From: an uncultured Bacteroides sp.
Lineage (GTDB): Bacteria > Bacteroidota > Bacteroidia > Bacteroidales > Bacteroidaceae
Reading direction: 5' to 3'
Assembly (NCBI GenBank): GCA_900552645.1
Contig: USAN01000001.1
Location: 124,001-188,000, forward strand
DNA length: 64,000 nucleotides
Positions 16,928 through 26,673 of the stretch are shown here, in pieces (position 1 is the first letter of the stretch; every line of letters begins with the position of its first letter). A program made the translations under genes and the position numbers. Under the pieces are notes generated by a model, which was not told the DNA's origin, made no database searches, and saw only the letters and a program-made list of their open reading frames with translations.

Positions 16928-19396
16928 ATGAAGCACAAAATTTTAATAATAAGCAGTTTACTGCTTGTTTCTCTGTACTCATCAGCAGAAAATCTTAAAT
17001 TATGGTATAAGCAGCCTGCCAAAACATGGGTGGAAGCACTGCCGCTTGGCAATTCCCGTCTGGGTGTAATGGTTTATGGAGGTACATCTCAGGAAGAACT
17101 TCAGCTTAATGAAGAAACAATGTGGGGAGGAGGTCCATATAATAATTATAATACTAATGCTCTGGGTAGTCTTGGTAAGGTAAGAGAACTTATTTTTAGC
17201 AATAAAACTCATGAGGCGCAGGATTTGATTCAGAAAACTTTCTACACAGGCAAGAATGGAATGCCGTTTCAGACTATAGGTAGTTTGATGATAGACTTTC
17301 CTTCGCAGGGTAATGTTTCGGACTATTCGCGCAATCTGGATATTGAGAGGGCAGTAGCTACCACATCGTACAAGGCAGATGGTGTGAATTATAAACGAGA
17401 GGTATTTGCCTCTTTTACTGATAATGTAATTATTGTACGTATTACTGCCGATAAGCCCGGAAAGCTAAATTTTAATATAGGATATAAATCTCCGCTTGAT
17501 TGTAAGGTTGTGAAGAGTGGAAATAAACTTGTGTTGCGTGGTAATGGAAAATCGCACGAAGGAGTTGATGGCAAGATAAAGATGGAAACTCAGACGATGG
17601 TAAAGACCGACGGAGGTAAGGTGAAGGTAGGCAACAGTGATATACAGGTGCAAAATGCAACCGGTGCAACGATTTACGTATCGGCGGCAACAAACTTCGT
17701 AAATTATCATAATGTATCGGCCGCCGAAGGAAAAAGAGCATCGGCATATATGACTGCTGCATTGAAAACACCATACGATAAGGCTGTTAAGAATCATACT
17801 GAATATTACAAGAGACAGTTCGATAGAGTATATTTCAATCTTGGAAAAAGCGAGAATGAGAAACTTGAAACAACCGAAAGAATAGCAAAATTTAATGATG
17901 GCAATGATCTTCCGCTTGCAGTATTGATGTTTCAGTATGGACGATATCTTCTTATATCATCATCACAGCCGGGAGGCCAACCTGCTAATCTTCAGGGAAT
18001 ATGGAATGATAAACTGAATGCTCCGTGGGATGGAAAGTATACAATAAATATAAATACCGAAATGAACTATTGGCCTGCCGAGGTTACTAATCTTTCCGAA
18101 ACTCATTCTCCTTTGTTTGATATGATTAAGGATTTATCGGTAACGGGTAGGGAAACGGCAAAAAGTATGTATGGGGCAAATGGATGGGTTGCTCATCATA
18201 ATACTGATATATGGCGGGCAACGGGTCCGATAGATAATGCTTTCTATGGTACGTGGCCAAATGGTGGTGCTTGGCTTACTACACATATGTGGCAGCATTA
18301 TCTTTATACCGGCGACAGGAAGTTTCTTGAAGAGGCATATCCTGCAATGAAAGGATCGGCCGATTTCTTTCTTTCTTTCCTTGTTAAGCATCCTAAGTAT
18401 AACTGGATGGTAAGCGCTCCTTCTATGTCGCCCGAACATGGTCCGCAGGGTGAGGACGCAAAAAAGGCCTCTACTATAGTGGCAGGTTGCACAATGGATA
18501 ATCAGATTATTTTCGATGTGTTGAGTAATGCTTTGGAAGCTTCAAAGATATTGGGTAAGTCGATATCATATCAAGATTCACTGAAATTAATGATTTCGCA
18601 GTTGGCACCTATGCAGATTGGTAAGCATAATCAGCTTCAGGAATGGCTGGAGGATCTTGATAATCCTCGCGATGGCCATCGTCATATATCACACGCTTAT
18701 GGACTTTATCCAAGTAATCAAATCTCTCCATATTCTAATCCTCTTCTGTTTCAAGCAGTAAAGAATACTCTTTTACAGCGTGGCGATGAAGCTACAGGAT
18801 GGTCTATTGGTTGGAAAATTAATCTTTGGGCGCGATTGCTTGATGGTAATCATGCTTATAAAATGATAAATAATCTTCTTAAACTACTGCCTAATGATGA
18901 GGTTAAAGATCAGTTTCCGAAAGGAAGAACTTATCCTAATCTTTTTGATGCGCATCCACCTTTCCAAATTGACGGAAACTTTGGCTATACTGCCGGAGTA
19001 GCCGAAATGCTGATGCAGAGCCATGATGGAGCTCTTCATCTTTTACCGGCATTGCCCGATGCATGGTCCGAAGGAAGCATAAAAGGATTAGTGGCAAGAG
19101 GAGGATATGTGGTAAACATGGACTGGAATGGCGGACAGTTATCTAAAGCTGTTATAATGGCAAATATTGGTGGCAATCTGAGATTGCGATCTTATGTACC
19201 ACTCAAAATTGAGGGAGGAGCTAAGCTTAAGGAAGCAACCGGAATCAATACTAATGAGTATTACAAGCAGGCAGCAATAACTACTCCTATAGTATCGGAT
19301 AGCATTAATCCGCAATATCCTATATTGCAAAAGGTATACGAATATGATTTACCTACTGAAGCCGGTAAAGAATATGTAATTTCAAGAGGTAGATGA
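16928..19396 (+). CDS. Glycoside hydrolase family 95 alpha-L-fucosidase
   Basis: 822 residues with a signal peptide (about 1-20). It starts the mature chain with LWYKQPAKTWVEALPLGNSRLGVMVYGG, split here as the typical GH95 N-terminal beta domain, and has QLNEETMWGGGPYN. The central (alpha/alpha)6 barrel includes GQPANLQGIWND, NINTEMNYWPAE, DIWRATGP and DGNFGYTAGVAEML. GH95 enzymes remove terminal alpha-1,2-linked L-fucose by inversion, and some members act on alpha-L-galactose. Together with the GH29 enzyme at the other end of the window it points to use of fucosylated host or plant glycans. It is not next to a SusC/SusD pair, so it is not in a visible polysaccharide-utilisation locus. Confidence 0.9.
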   Translation: MKHKILIISSLLLVSLYSSAENLKLWYKQPAKTWVEALPLGNSRLGVMVYGGTSQEELQLNEETMWGGGPYNNYNTNALGSLGKVRELIFSNKTHEAQDLIQKTFYTGKNGMPFQTIGSLMIDFPSQGNVSDYSRNLDIERAVATTSYKADGVNYKREVFASFTDNVIIVRITADKPGKLNFNIGYKSPLDCKVVKSGNKLVLRGNGKSHEGVDGKIKMETQTMVKTDGGKVKVGNSDIQVQNATGATIYVSAATNFVNYHNVSAAEGKRASAYMTAALKTPYDKAVKNHTEYYKRQFDRVYFNLGKSENEKLETTERIAKFNDGNDLPLAVLMFQYGRYLLISSSQPGGQPANLQGIWNDKLNAPWDGKYTININTEMNYWPAEVTNLSETHSPLFDMIKDLSVTGRETAKSMYGANGWVAHHNTDIWRATGPIDNAFYGTWPNGGAWLTTHMWQHYLYTGDRKFLEEAYPAMKGSADFFLSFLVKHPKYNWMVSAPSMSPEHGPQGEDAKKASTIVAGCTMDNQIIFDVLSNALEASKILGKSISYQDSLKLMISQLAPMQIGKHNQLQEWLEDLDNPRDGHRHISHAYGLYPSNQISPYSNPLLFQAVKNTLLQRGDEATGWSIGWKINLWARLLDGNHAYKMINNLLKLLPNDEVKDQFPKGRTYPNLFDAHPPFQIDGNFGYTAGVAEMLMQSHDGALHLLPALPDAWSEGSIKGLVARGGYVVNMDWNGGQLSKAVIMANIGGNLRLRSYVPLKIEGGAKLKEATGINTNEYYKQAAITTPIVSDSINPQYPILQKVYEYDLPTEAGKEYVISRGR

Positions 19397-19493
19397 TTTA
19401 ACATTACATTAACTCAAAAAAATAATGATAATGTAAAAAATACCTAATGCCTTCTAAACATAATATTCCTAAAAATGTTATGATTATAATATT

Positions 19494-19549
19494 TGCAACC
19501 TTTATATGATGATTATTAATTATCTTATCATAAAAAGGTTGCATTTTTT
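19494..19549 (+). terminator. Terminator of the GH95 gene
   Basis: A 17-bp stem with one mismatch (19494-19510 with 19527-19543) is followed by six T. The loop is 16 nt. Confidence 0.75.
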
Positions 19550-19586
19550 ATTAACTAAATTAATATGGAGTAAAGATAAAAAATGT

Positions 19587-19594
19587 TATATTTG
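19587..19594 (+). promoter_or_regulatory. -7 box in front of the following gene
   Basis: TATATTTG, 20 bp before the ATG, fits TAnnTTTG. Confidence 0.45.
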
Positions 19595-19614
19595 ACCATT
19601 GAATTAAAATAACC

Positions 19615-20763
19615 ATGAAATTAAAGAATATAGCTAAGCTTGGAGTAATAGTCTCTGTTACACTTTTTTGTGTAGCGGTAGGAGCCTATTTCTTTGCTAA
19701 TCTATATGCCTTTAACCGAAATAAGGATTTTAATCTTTATAATCTGGTCCCTTCCGATGCTCTTTGTGTGGTAGAGAGCGATAATATAAACTATTATTTT
19801 AACGAGTTCTCTCATTTAAGCTATGCCAATCAGATAGATTCCCTGCAAATGGGAGGTGTAGCTAATTTTGTACTAAATAAGATAAATGATTATTGTTCGG
19901 ATAATGGACATGGGCTGAATAGTAAGATGGGGCATATAGTTATAAGCATGCATGATTCTTTGACAGCCGATAATCAGATATTATATTTCTATACAGATAA
20001 TGATAATGATAATATAATAGACAGGATTTTAAAGGACTATATTTCATTGTCTGTATCTCCGAAGAAGGAGAAATATATGGATAAGAATATATTTATATAT
20101 CCAATCAATAATAATTCGTTCCTTTCGGTTTACAGAGGTGAAGGTTATAGGGTGGTCAGCTTTCAGAAGAGACTTATAGAGAGGGTTATAGAGTGTCAGG
20201 AAAAGAATACCGGTTTGGCACAAAATAAGGATTTTATGGGGGTTAAGAATGTAAATAAGTCACATAATTATCTTACTTTATACAATCATCAGCCATTGTT
20301 GGGATTTATGGATAATAAGGATTATAAATGGAGTGAGTTTAATTTTAATATTAACAGTGATGTTATTTACCTTACCGGCGAAACATCGTTAAAGGGAAAA
20401 GACTCTATAATAAATGTAATAAACACAGAACTGAGGAGTGTACCCGATATAATGCAGGATAGTGTAATTATTACTACCAATATTGACTCCATGCGCCGGA
20501 ATATTTCTGATATAAACACGAAGAGAATGAAGGGAAAGAGCACTCTGTTTGATGAGTGTGTTGCCGGATTGTCTAGTGAGGCTTCCTTTATGATGGTTAT
20601 GGATATGGATAAGCTTAATGAGAATGGAGAGCTATATAAACCATTTGTACTTCCTTTTATATGGGAACATAAGAAAGATTTCAAGGATTTTATTCTCTCT
20701 TCTCAACTTTCTTTGGCTAGGGATAAGCTTATTCATGTAATTATACTTACTTACAAGAATTGA
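19615..20763 (+). CDS. Membrane-anchored protein of unknown function
   Basis: 382 residues. A single hydrophobic segment (about 9-30) anchors it, with a periplasmic remainder rich in Asp and Asn. The recurrent segments (LVPSDALCVVESDNINYYF, FLSVYRGEGYRVVSFQKRLIERVIE, FDECVAGLSSEASFMMVMDMDKL) resemble the DUF3352-type pattern in a general way, but I would not assign the family firmly. It has its own promoter and converges with the MFS gene at a distance of only 7 bp. No catalytic motif is visible. Confidence 0.6.
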   Translation: MKLKNIAKLGVIVSVTLFCVAVGAYFFANLYAFNRNKDFNLYNLVPSDALCVVESDNINYYFNEFSHLSYANQIDSLQMGGVANFVLNKINDYCSDNGHGLNSKMGHIVISMHDSLTADNQILYFYTDNDNDNIIDRILKDYISLSVSPKKEKYMDKNIFIYPINNNSFLSVYRGEGYRVVSFQKRLIERVIECQEKNTGLAQNKDFMGVKNVNKSHNYLTLYNHQPLLGFMDNKDYKWSEFNFNINSDVIYLTGETSLKGKDSIINVINTELRSVPDIMQDSVIITTNIDSMRRNISDINTKRMKGKSTLFDECVAGLSSEASFMMVMDMDKLNENGELYKPFVLPFIWEHKKDFKDFILSSQLSLARDKLIHVIILTYKN

Positions 20764-20770
20764 TTCTATT

Positions 20771-21964
20771 TTACCGCAGCTTGTTTCTAAGGAAATGCGG
20801 AGCTACTTTGTATTTGAAATATATTAATGAACCTACTGTAAGGATGGCTCCGAAAAGATATGCTATCTTGAACGAAGTAACCTGAGCAATAAAGCCACCT
20901 GCCAGCATCCCGGCACCTATGCCTACATCCCATGAGGTGAGATATGTGCTTGTTGCAGTACCTCTTTTACTGTTGGGTGCCAGATTAACAAATAATGTAT
21001 TGAAGGCAGGAAACATTATTCCGAAGCCTACACCTAGAAGAAGGGCTGTTGCAAAGAAAAACATGGAAGTGAGTGTCTGGGAATACTCTATAACCCATCC
21101 GCATGCGCTTAGACAAAAGAAGCAGAAGCAAACAATGTATAAACCTATGTATATAACTTCCGTTATCTTTCCTTTGTCGACCAGGCGTCCGCTGAAGAGT
21201 CGGCTTACGGCCATTCCTATAGCCATGAATGTGAAAAAGAATCCTGAATCTACCTTTAGACCTATCTGGTTGGCATACATTGCAACATAGTTGGAAGTCA
21301 TGCCGTATGGTATAGATAGCAGCAGCAGACATATACCTGCAGGTATGCCTTTAAGTAGTACAAAACGGTCTAACGATATGGCTTCCTTTTCCACTGGAGG
21401 TCTTGTTGGGGTAACTACCAAAGATGCAAGTATGAATCCTAGTGCACAGCTTATCATGGCACACCAAAATATAACATTGAACGAGTAGGCATTGTGTAGG
21501 AATAATCCTACCATGGGGCCTATACTCATAGCAGTGTTGTTTGTAAGGCCATAGTATCCAAGTCCCTCGCCGCGACGACTGCTGGGCATGATATCTATAA
21601 CAACAGTATTGCCGGCCACGGTTACGGTACCAAATGTAAGTCCATGAAATATTCTTATTAAAGTGAAAAGAGTTAGCGTGCCTGCTATAAGATATCCGGC
21701 AAATGAGGCTGTGAACAGAAAATAGGCAAGCAGATAGAGAGGCTTTCTTGCAAAGGTATCAAGTAAATAGCCGGAGAAGGGACGAATGGTAAGTGCAGCC
21801 AGTGTATAACAGGCAAGTATTATACCTATTGTACCGTTATCTGAATGAAATACCTCTGAAAGATAGAATGGAAGTACTGGCATTAATAGATAGAATCCGA
21901 AATATAAGAGGAAGTTTGCTCCAAGAATTTCAATATAGTTTCTTGTAACTAGTTTTTCTTTCAT
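20771..21964 (-). CDS. MFS transporter
   Basis: 397 residues with 12 hydrophobic segments. The loop between the second and third carries the MFS signature in the form RPFSGYLLDTFARKPL, and its counterpart in the second half is SRLFSGRLVDKGK. Helix 4-5 has GLTFGTVTVAGNTVVID. This half-by-half symmetry is that of proton-coupled drug or sugar exporters of the major facilitator superfamily in the inner membrane. The substrate cannot be told. It stands alone, with the pheS terminator upstream. Confidence 0.85.
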   Translation of the reverse strand: MKEKLVTRNYIEILGANFLLYFGFYLLMPVLPFYLSEVFHSDNGTIGIILACYTLAALTIRPFSGYLLDTFARKPLYLLAYFLFTASFAGYLIAGTLTLFTLIRIFHGLTFGTVTVAGNTVVIDIMPSSRRGEGLGYYGLTNNTAMSIGPMVGLFLHNAYSFNVIFWCAMISCALGFILASLVVTPTRPPVEKEAISLDRFVLLKGIPAGICLLLLSIPYGMTSNYVAMYANQIGLKVDSGFFFTFMAIGMAVSRLFSGRLVDKGKITEVIYIGLYIVCFCFFCLSACGWVIEYSQTLTSMFFFATALLLGVGFGIMFPAFNTLFVNLAPNSKRGTATSTYLTSWDVGIGAGMLAGGFIAQVTSFKIAYLFGAILTVGSLIYFKYKVAPHFLRNKLR

Positions 21965-22035
21965 ATTGCTGTAGTTTAAGTGCAGAGATATGCTTGTTGC
22001 CCTTATGATAAGCTTTTATGGTACTGAGTAATATA

Positions 22036-22080
22036 AAAAAGTCGTTTCAGAAATTCTTCAATTTCTGAAACGGACTTTAA
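22036..22080 (-). terminator. Terminator of pheS
   Basis: The arms AAAGTCGTTTCAGAAAT and ATTTCTGAAACGGACTTT pair over 17 bp with one bulged base. On the minus strand the stem is followed by six T. Confidence 0.75.
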
Positions 22081-22097
22081 TGTTTTATATCGTAATT

Positions 22098-23117
22098 CTA
22101 GTTGGCTGCTTCAAATTCTTCAAGGAAACGAGTATCGTTTTCCGAGAAAAGACGTAAGTCGTTTACACGATATTTAAGATTAGTAATACGTTCTATACCC
22201 ATACCTAAAGCATAGCCCGAATATACTTTGCTGTCTATACCGTTTGCTTCAAGTACGTTAGGATCTACCATACCGCAACCCAATATTTCTACCCATCCTG
22301 TACCTTTACAGAAAGGACAGCCTTTACCACCACATATGTTACAGCTTATGTCCATTTCGGCACTTGGTTCTGTAAATGGGAAATATGATGGACGAAGACG
22401 AATCTGCGTATCTGTTCCGAACATTTCTTTAGCAAATAAAAGAAGTACCTGTTTAAGGTCGGTAAATGATACATTCTTGTCTATGTATAGAGCTTCTACC
22501 TGGTGAAAGAATGCATGTGCACGATAGCTGATAGCTTCGTTTCTGTAAACACGTCCCGGACAAATAACACGGATAGGAGGTTGTGATGTCTCCATTATGC
22601 GACTCTGTACAGATGATGTATGAGTACGTAGAATTATATCGGGGTGAGCTTCGATGAAGAATGTATCCTGCATATCGCGTGCCGGATGATCTTCTGCAAA
22701 GTTCATTGACGAGAATACATGCCAGTCGTCTTCTATTTCAGGACCATCGGCAATACTGAATCCTAAACGGTGAAAAATATCTATTATTTCGTTCTTTACA
22801 ATGCTTAATGGATGACGAGTACCTAAATCTATTGAATATGGTGTACGGGTAAGATCAAAACCATCGGCTCCGGAATCCTGAGTTTCGAAAGATTCTTTCA
22901 GGGTAGCAATCTTGTCCTGTGCCTTGTTTTTCAGTTCATTCAACTTCATTCCCACTTCCTTCTTCTGATCGGCAGGAACATTGCGGAAGTCTGCCATCAG
23001 CTCGTTAATTGCTCCTTTCTTACTTAAATATTTTATGCGGAGCACTTCCAGTTCGTCTGCGTTTGATGCTGTTAAACCATCAATTTCCTGAAGTAATTGT
23101 TCTATTTTAGCTAACAT
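22098..23117 (-). CDS. pheS: Phenylalanine--tRNA ligase alpha subunit
   Basis: 339 residues from the ATG of MLAKIEQLLQEIDG. An upstream in-frame start would lie inside the -7 promoter box and is rejected. The N-terminal coiled-coil arm (about 1-90) binds the tRNA. The class II core shows RTHTSSVQSR, VYRNEAISYRAHAFFHQVE (motif 2), PFTEPSAEMDISC and GWVEILGCGMVDPNVL, then YALGMGIERI (motif 3). A CxxC-type pair, CNICGGKGCPFC, is present in the insertion. It pairs with PheT, which is not adjacent here. Makes Phe-tRNA in the cytosol. Confidence 0.95.
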   Translation of the reverse strand: MLAKIEQLLQEIDGLTASNADELEVLRIKYLSKKGAINELMADFRNVPADQKKEVGMKLNELKNKAQDKIATLKESFETQDSGADGFDLTRTPYSIDLGTRHPLSIVKNEIIDIFHRLGFSIADGPEIEDDWHVFSSMNFAEDHPARDMQDTFFIEAHPDIILRTHTSSVQSRIMETSQPPIRVICPGRVYRNEAISYRAHAFFHQVEALYIDKNVSFTDLKQVLLLFAKEMFGTDTQIRLRPSYFPFTEPSAEMDISCNICGGKGCPFCKGTGWVEILGCGMVDPNVLEANGIDSKVYSGYALGMGIERITNLKYRVNDLRLFSENDTRFLEEFEAAN

Positions 23118-23144
23118 ACTTTCTTCTTTATTTTTTATTGCGCA

Positions 23145-23152
23145 CAAAGTTA
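23145..23152 (-). promoter_or_regulatory. -7 box of pheS
   Basis: Minus-strand TAACTTTG, 28 bp before the chosen ATG, fits TAnnTTTG. Confidence 0.5.
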
Positions 23153-23173
23153 AGGAATTAAACTGAATATTTT

Positions 23174-23204
23174 GTTGAAAAGTAAAAAACTATATTTATT
23201 TTTG
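23174..23204 (+). promoter_or_regulatory. Promoter of the lipoprotein-murB unit
   Basis: GTTG at 23174-23177, 19 bp, then TATTTTTG at 23197-23204. It implies transcription from about 23211, so an upstream in-frame TTG at 23172 is not usable. Confidence 0.6.
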
Positions 23205-23225
23205 CACCGATTTTTCAATGAAATA

Positions 23226-24086
23226 ATGAGAAAACTATTTTACGGAGTTTTGTTACTTCTACTGGTAAGTGCATGCCAAGGCAACAAGAGTAAGGTTGAT
23301 CCTTTTTCGCAGCTTACTAACCAAATTGATTCGATATCAGAAAATGCTGATTCTATATCGGATAGTATTCCTGCCGAAGAGGAAAATATAATACCTCCGT
23401 CGGCCGACGAAAGTTTCGCCGATTTCTTCTATAATTTTGCACTTGACAATGAGTTGCAGAAATCGAGAATCATTTTCCCTCTCAGTTTTTATAAGGATAA
23501 TAAAAAGGAGATAATTCAGAAAAATCAATGGGTTCACGATCCAATGATGAGTAAACTTCCTTCTTATACTGTATTCTATGATATTGCTTCGCAGATGGAA
23601 ATGGAAAAGGATACTACAATAAACAGCGTAAAGATTGAGTGGATTTATCTTAAAAAAAATAAGGTAAAGACTTATTATTTCGAAAGACTGAAAGGATTGT
23701 GGAAACTGGAAGCTATTGATTATAAAGATATGGCTAAATCGGAGGGTGAGAAGGAGAGCTTTTATGATTTTTATAAAAAGTTTGCCGTCGATTCTCTTTT
23801 CCAACAGGATAGAATTGATTCTCCTTTGAAGTTTGTTACAGTTGATCCTGATGATGAGTTTCAGATATTGGAAACTACTCTGGAACAGGGACAGTGGTTT
23901 GCATTCAAGCCTATACTGCCTGATGTATATCTAACAAACGTACTTTATGGTCAGAGACTTTCTCCTAAATCTAATACGAAGGTTATGGAACTTAAAGGAT
24001 TTGGCAATGGATTTAATAATACACTCTACTTTGAACGTCGTAATGGAAAATGGAAACTTACGCAATTCGAAGATTTGAGTGACTGA
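23226..24086 (+). CDS. Lipoprotein, probable DUF4348 family
   Basis: 286 residues from MRKLFYGVLLLLLVSAC, a clear lipoprotein signal with Cys17. Two similar halves are visible: FADFFYNFALDNELQKSRIIFPL in the first and FYDFYKKFAVDSLFQQDRIDSPL in the second, each followed by a segment ending in FERxxGxWKL. So the protein is an internal duplication of about 120 residues. The pattern matches what I know of DUF4348 lipoproteins of Bacteroidales, whose function is unknown. It overlaps or abuts murB (10 bp gap to the preferred murB start). Confidence 0.7.
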   Translation: MRKLFYGVLLLLLVSACQGNKSKVDPFSQLTNQIDSISENADSISDSIPAEEENIIPPSADESFADFFYNFALDNELQKSRIIFPLSFYKDNKKEIIQKNQWVHDPMMSKLPSYTVFYDIASQMEMEKDTTINSVKIEWIYLKKNKVKTYYFERLKGLWKLEAIDYKDMAKSEGEKESFYDFYKKFAVDSLFQQDRIDSPLKFVTVDPDDEFQILETTLEQGQWFAFKPILPDVYLTNVLYGQRLSPKSNTKVMELKGFGNGFNNTLYFERRNGKWKLTQFEDLSD

Positions 24087-24096
24087 TATAGTGCTA

Positions 24097-25107
24097 ATGA
24101 AAGAAAAAGAAAACTACTCTTTATTACCGCATAATACTTTTGGTATTGATGTTAAGGCAGCAAAATTTATAGAATACTCTTCTGTTGCCGAACTGAAAAC
24201 TGTTTTAGTTAATGATAAGGTTACTCTTCCGCTTCTTCATATTGGTGAAGGAAGTAACCTGCTATTTACTCGCGACTTTTGTGGTACGGTGCTTCATTCA
24301 TTGATAGGGGGATATGAGGTTGTAAAGGAGAGTGCTGATTTTGTCGATGTAAAGGTAGGAGCGGGAGTAAAATGGGATGATTTTGTAGCATATGCAGTTG
24401 ATAATGGATGGTTCGGAGCCGAGAATTTATCATATATTCCCGGTGAAGTAGGAGCTTCGGCTGTACAAAATATTGGTGCTTACGGATCGGAAGTAAAGGA
24501 TATTATACTTGATGTTGAAGCTGTAAGCGTAGCAACCGCCCAAGATAGAGTATTCAGTAATACTGAATGTGGATATGGTTATCGTGAAAGTGTTTTCAAG
24601 AAGGAACTTAAGGGAAAGTATATAATAACTTATGTTACATTCAGACTGGCCAAGACGGGTTCGTTTAATCTTGAATATGGTAATATTAGAAGTGAACTCG
24701 AAAAGTTGGGAGAAGAGATAACTCTCAAAACTGTAAGAGATACAATAATAAATATAAGAAGAGACAAATTACCCGATCCTGCTGTGCAGGGTAATGCAGG
24801 AAGTTTCTTCATGAATCCGGTGGTAAGTGGAGCGAAGTATAGAGAACTTGCAGGGGTTTATCATTCAATGCCCAACTATAAAGTAGGAGAGGATGAGTAC
24901 AAGATTCCGGCTGCATGGTTTATTGATCAATGTGGATGGAAGGGCAAAAGAATGGGAAATGCCGGAGTTCATAATATTCAGCCATTAGTACTTGTAAACT
25001 GCGGAGGTGCTACTGCCGAAGAGATTACCAGGTTGGCACAGGCTGTGGTGAAATCGGTGAAAGATAAATTCGGAGTTGTTATTTCGCCAGAGGTAAACTA
25101 TATATAA
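24097..25107 (+). CDS. murB: UDP-N-acetylenolpyruvoylglucosamine reductase
   Basis: 336 residues from the ATG of MKEKENYSLLPHNTF. A GTG six codons earlier overlaps the previous gene and is less likely. FAD-binding and catalytic motifs are present: GEGSNLLFTRDF, YIPGEVGASAVQNIGAYGSEV in two parts, GYGYRESVFK and GNAGSFFMNP with the proton-donating Ser. The last helix ends VISPEVNYI. It is the type I form with the YxESxxK-like third domain. The NADPH-dependent reduction makes UDP-N-acetylmuramate for peptidoglycan. It is followed 5 bp later by the MBL hydrolase gene. Confidence 0.93.
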   Translation: MKEKENYSLLPHNTFGIDVKAAKFIEYSSVAELKTVLVNDKVTLPLLHIGEGSNLLFTRDFCGTVLHSLIGGYEVVKESADFVDVKVGAGVKWDDFVAYAVDNGWFGAENLSYIPGEVGASAVQNIGAYGSEVKDIILDVEAVSVATAQDRVFSNTECGYGYRESVFKKELKGKYIITYVTFRLAKTGSFNLEYGNIRSELEKLGEEITLKTVRDTIINIRRDKLPDPAVQGNAGSFFMNPVVSGAKYRELAGVYHSMPNYKVGEDEYKIPAAWFIDQCGWKGKRMGNAGVHNIQPLVLVNCGGATAEEITRLAQAVVKSVKDKFGVVISPEVNYI

Positions 25108-25112
25108 GATAG

Positions 25113-25889
25113 ATGGAAATTACAATTTTGGGAAGCGGCACATCTACGGGAGTACCCGAAATAGGGTGTACATGCAAGGTGTGCACTAGCAATGACTTAC
25201 GTGATAAAAGACTTCGCTGTTCGGGGCTTGTTGATGTGAACGGAATGAGAATATTGATAGACTGCGGTCCGGATTTCAGAGAACAGATGATAAGACTTGA
25301 TGATTTTCGTGCCATTGATGCAGTTCTTGTTACCCATGAACATTATGATCATGTGGGGGGACTGGACGATTTACGTCCTTTCTGTCGTTTTAAGGATGTT
25401 GAAATATATGCCGAAGAAGAGACTTGCGAGAGGATTAGAAGAAGAATACCATATTGCTTTTACGATAATCTATACCCGGGTGTTCCTAAGCTTGTTCTAA
25501 ACAATGTAATGCCCGATGCTCCTTTTACAATAATGAATGATAAGAACGAAACTGTAGAGATTATTCCAATAAGGGTTATGCATGGCAAGATGCCTATACT
25601 TGGTTTCCGTATTGGCAACATGGCATGGATTAGCGATATGCTTACTCTTTCTGAAGAAGAATATGATAAGCTAAAAGGGCTGGACGTTCTTGTAATGAAT
25701 GCATTGAGAGTGCAACCGCATAATACTCATCAGAATTTTGAACAGGCTATTGCCAATGCTAAGCGCATAGCAGCAAAGAATACATATTTCGTACATATGA
25801 GCCATCAGGCAGGTCTTCATTCTGAAGTAGACAAATCTCTGCCCAACTCTATTCATCTTGCATACGACGGAATGAAGATATTCCTATAG
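25113..25889 (+). CDS. MBL fold metallo-hydrolase (PhnP-like)
   Basis: 258 residues. LGSGTSTGVPEIGCTCKVC at the start, THEHYDHVGG (HxHxDH metal site) at about 73-78, VMHGKMPILGFR and MSHQAGLH near the end. The Cys pair GCTCKVC and the layout resemble PhnP-type phosphodiesterases that hydrolyse cyclic phosphates, but the clade contains several unassigned Bacteroidetes members. Its partner in the operon is murB. Its end overlaps the convergent nth gene by 6 bp. Confidence 0.85.
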   Translation: MEITILGSGTSTGVPEIGCTCKVCTSNDLRDKRLRCSGLVDVNGMRILIDCGPDFREQMIRLDDFRAIDAVLVTHEHYDHVGGLDDLRPFCRFKDVEIYAEEETCERIRRRIPYCFYDNLYPGVPKLVLNNVMPDAPFTIMNDKNETVEIIPIRVMHGKMPILGFRIGNMAWISDMLTLSEEEYDKLKGLDVLVMNALRVQPHNTHQNFEQAIANAKRIAAKNTYFVHMSHQAGLHSEVDKSLPNSIHLAYDGMKIFL

Positions 25890-26528
25890 TCTGCTCTTTA
25901 GTGAAAAACGACATATACCGTTCAAACCACAACTCTCGCATTTAGGACTGCGGGCTATGCATACATATCGGCCGTGCAATATTAACCAATGATGCGCCTT
26001 GGGTACAAGATTGTGTGGTATATATTTCATTAGGTATTTTTCGGTTGCCAGTGGAGTAGTACAACTTTGAGGCACTAATCCCATACGATGACTTACACGG
26101 AATACATGTGTATCTACAGCCATTGCTGCCTTATTAAAAACTACGCTTTGTATTACATTTGCGGTCTTTCTTCCTACTCCCGGCAGTTTTACTAAATCAT
26201 CAAGAGTATCGGGAATGTTACTATCAAATTCGTTTACCAGCATTTTTGCCATCCCTACCAAATGTTTTGCCTTATTGTTAGGGTAACTTATGCTTTTTAT
26301 GTACTCAAATACAACTTCAGGAGTTGTGGAAGCAAGAGATTCCGGAGTAGGAAAATCGTGAAACAGGTCAGGAGTAATCATGTTTACACGCTTGTCGGTG
26401 CACTGTGCACTTAGAATTACCGCAATAAGTAATTCGTAAGGATTTGAATAATGAAGTTCGGTTTCGGCTACCGGCATCTCTTTCTCGAAATATTCGATAA
26501 TATGGTTATATAGCTCTTTCTTGCGCAT
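25884..26528 (-). CDS. nth: Endonuclease III
   Basis: 214 residues, the standard length. The helix-hairpin-helix LPGVGRKTANVI carries the catalytic Lys and AVDTHVFRVSHR has the catalytic Asp. The C-terminal [4Fe-4S] loop is C-x6-C-x2-C-x5-C exactly. It removes oxidised pyrimidines from DNA and nicks the abasic site. It has no same-strand partner and its last bases overlap the MBL gene. Confidence 0.95.
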   Translation of the reverse strand: MRKKELYNHIIEYFEKEMPVAETELHYSNPYELLIAVILSAQCTDKRVNMITPDLFHDFPTPESLASTTPEVVFEYIKSISYPNNKAKHLVGMAKMLVNEFDSNIPDTLDDLVKLPGVGRKTANVIQSVVFNKAAMAVDTHVFRVSHRMGLVPQSCTTPLATEKYLMKYIPHNLVPKAHHWLILHGRYVCIARSPKCESCGLNGICRFSLKSRL

Positions 26529-26624
26529 TACATATAGAAATTATATGTGCAAATATAGCACTAATATTTCCCAATTATAATATTATTTAATAGATATAAC
26601 TTTTATATTTATTCATAAAATATA

Positions 26625-26632
26625 TATCTTTG
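26625..26632 (+). promoter_or_regulatory. -7 box of the queuosine operon
   Basis: TATCTTTG fits TAnnTTTG. TTTT sits 19 bp upstream (26602-26605) as a poor -33. The transcript would start about 26640 and have a leader of about 70 nt holding the riboswitch. Confidence 0.6.
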
Positions 26633-26673
26633 CAATCCAAAATTAAATAACATGTGATGCCGTTAATAGCGGT

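Noticed and set aside
16928..20763. Polysaccharide-utilisation locus around GH95
   Set aside because: No SusC/SusD pair, sensor or further glycosidase is adjacent. GH3, GH95 and GH29 are widely spaced with separate promoters and terminators.
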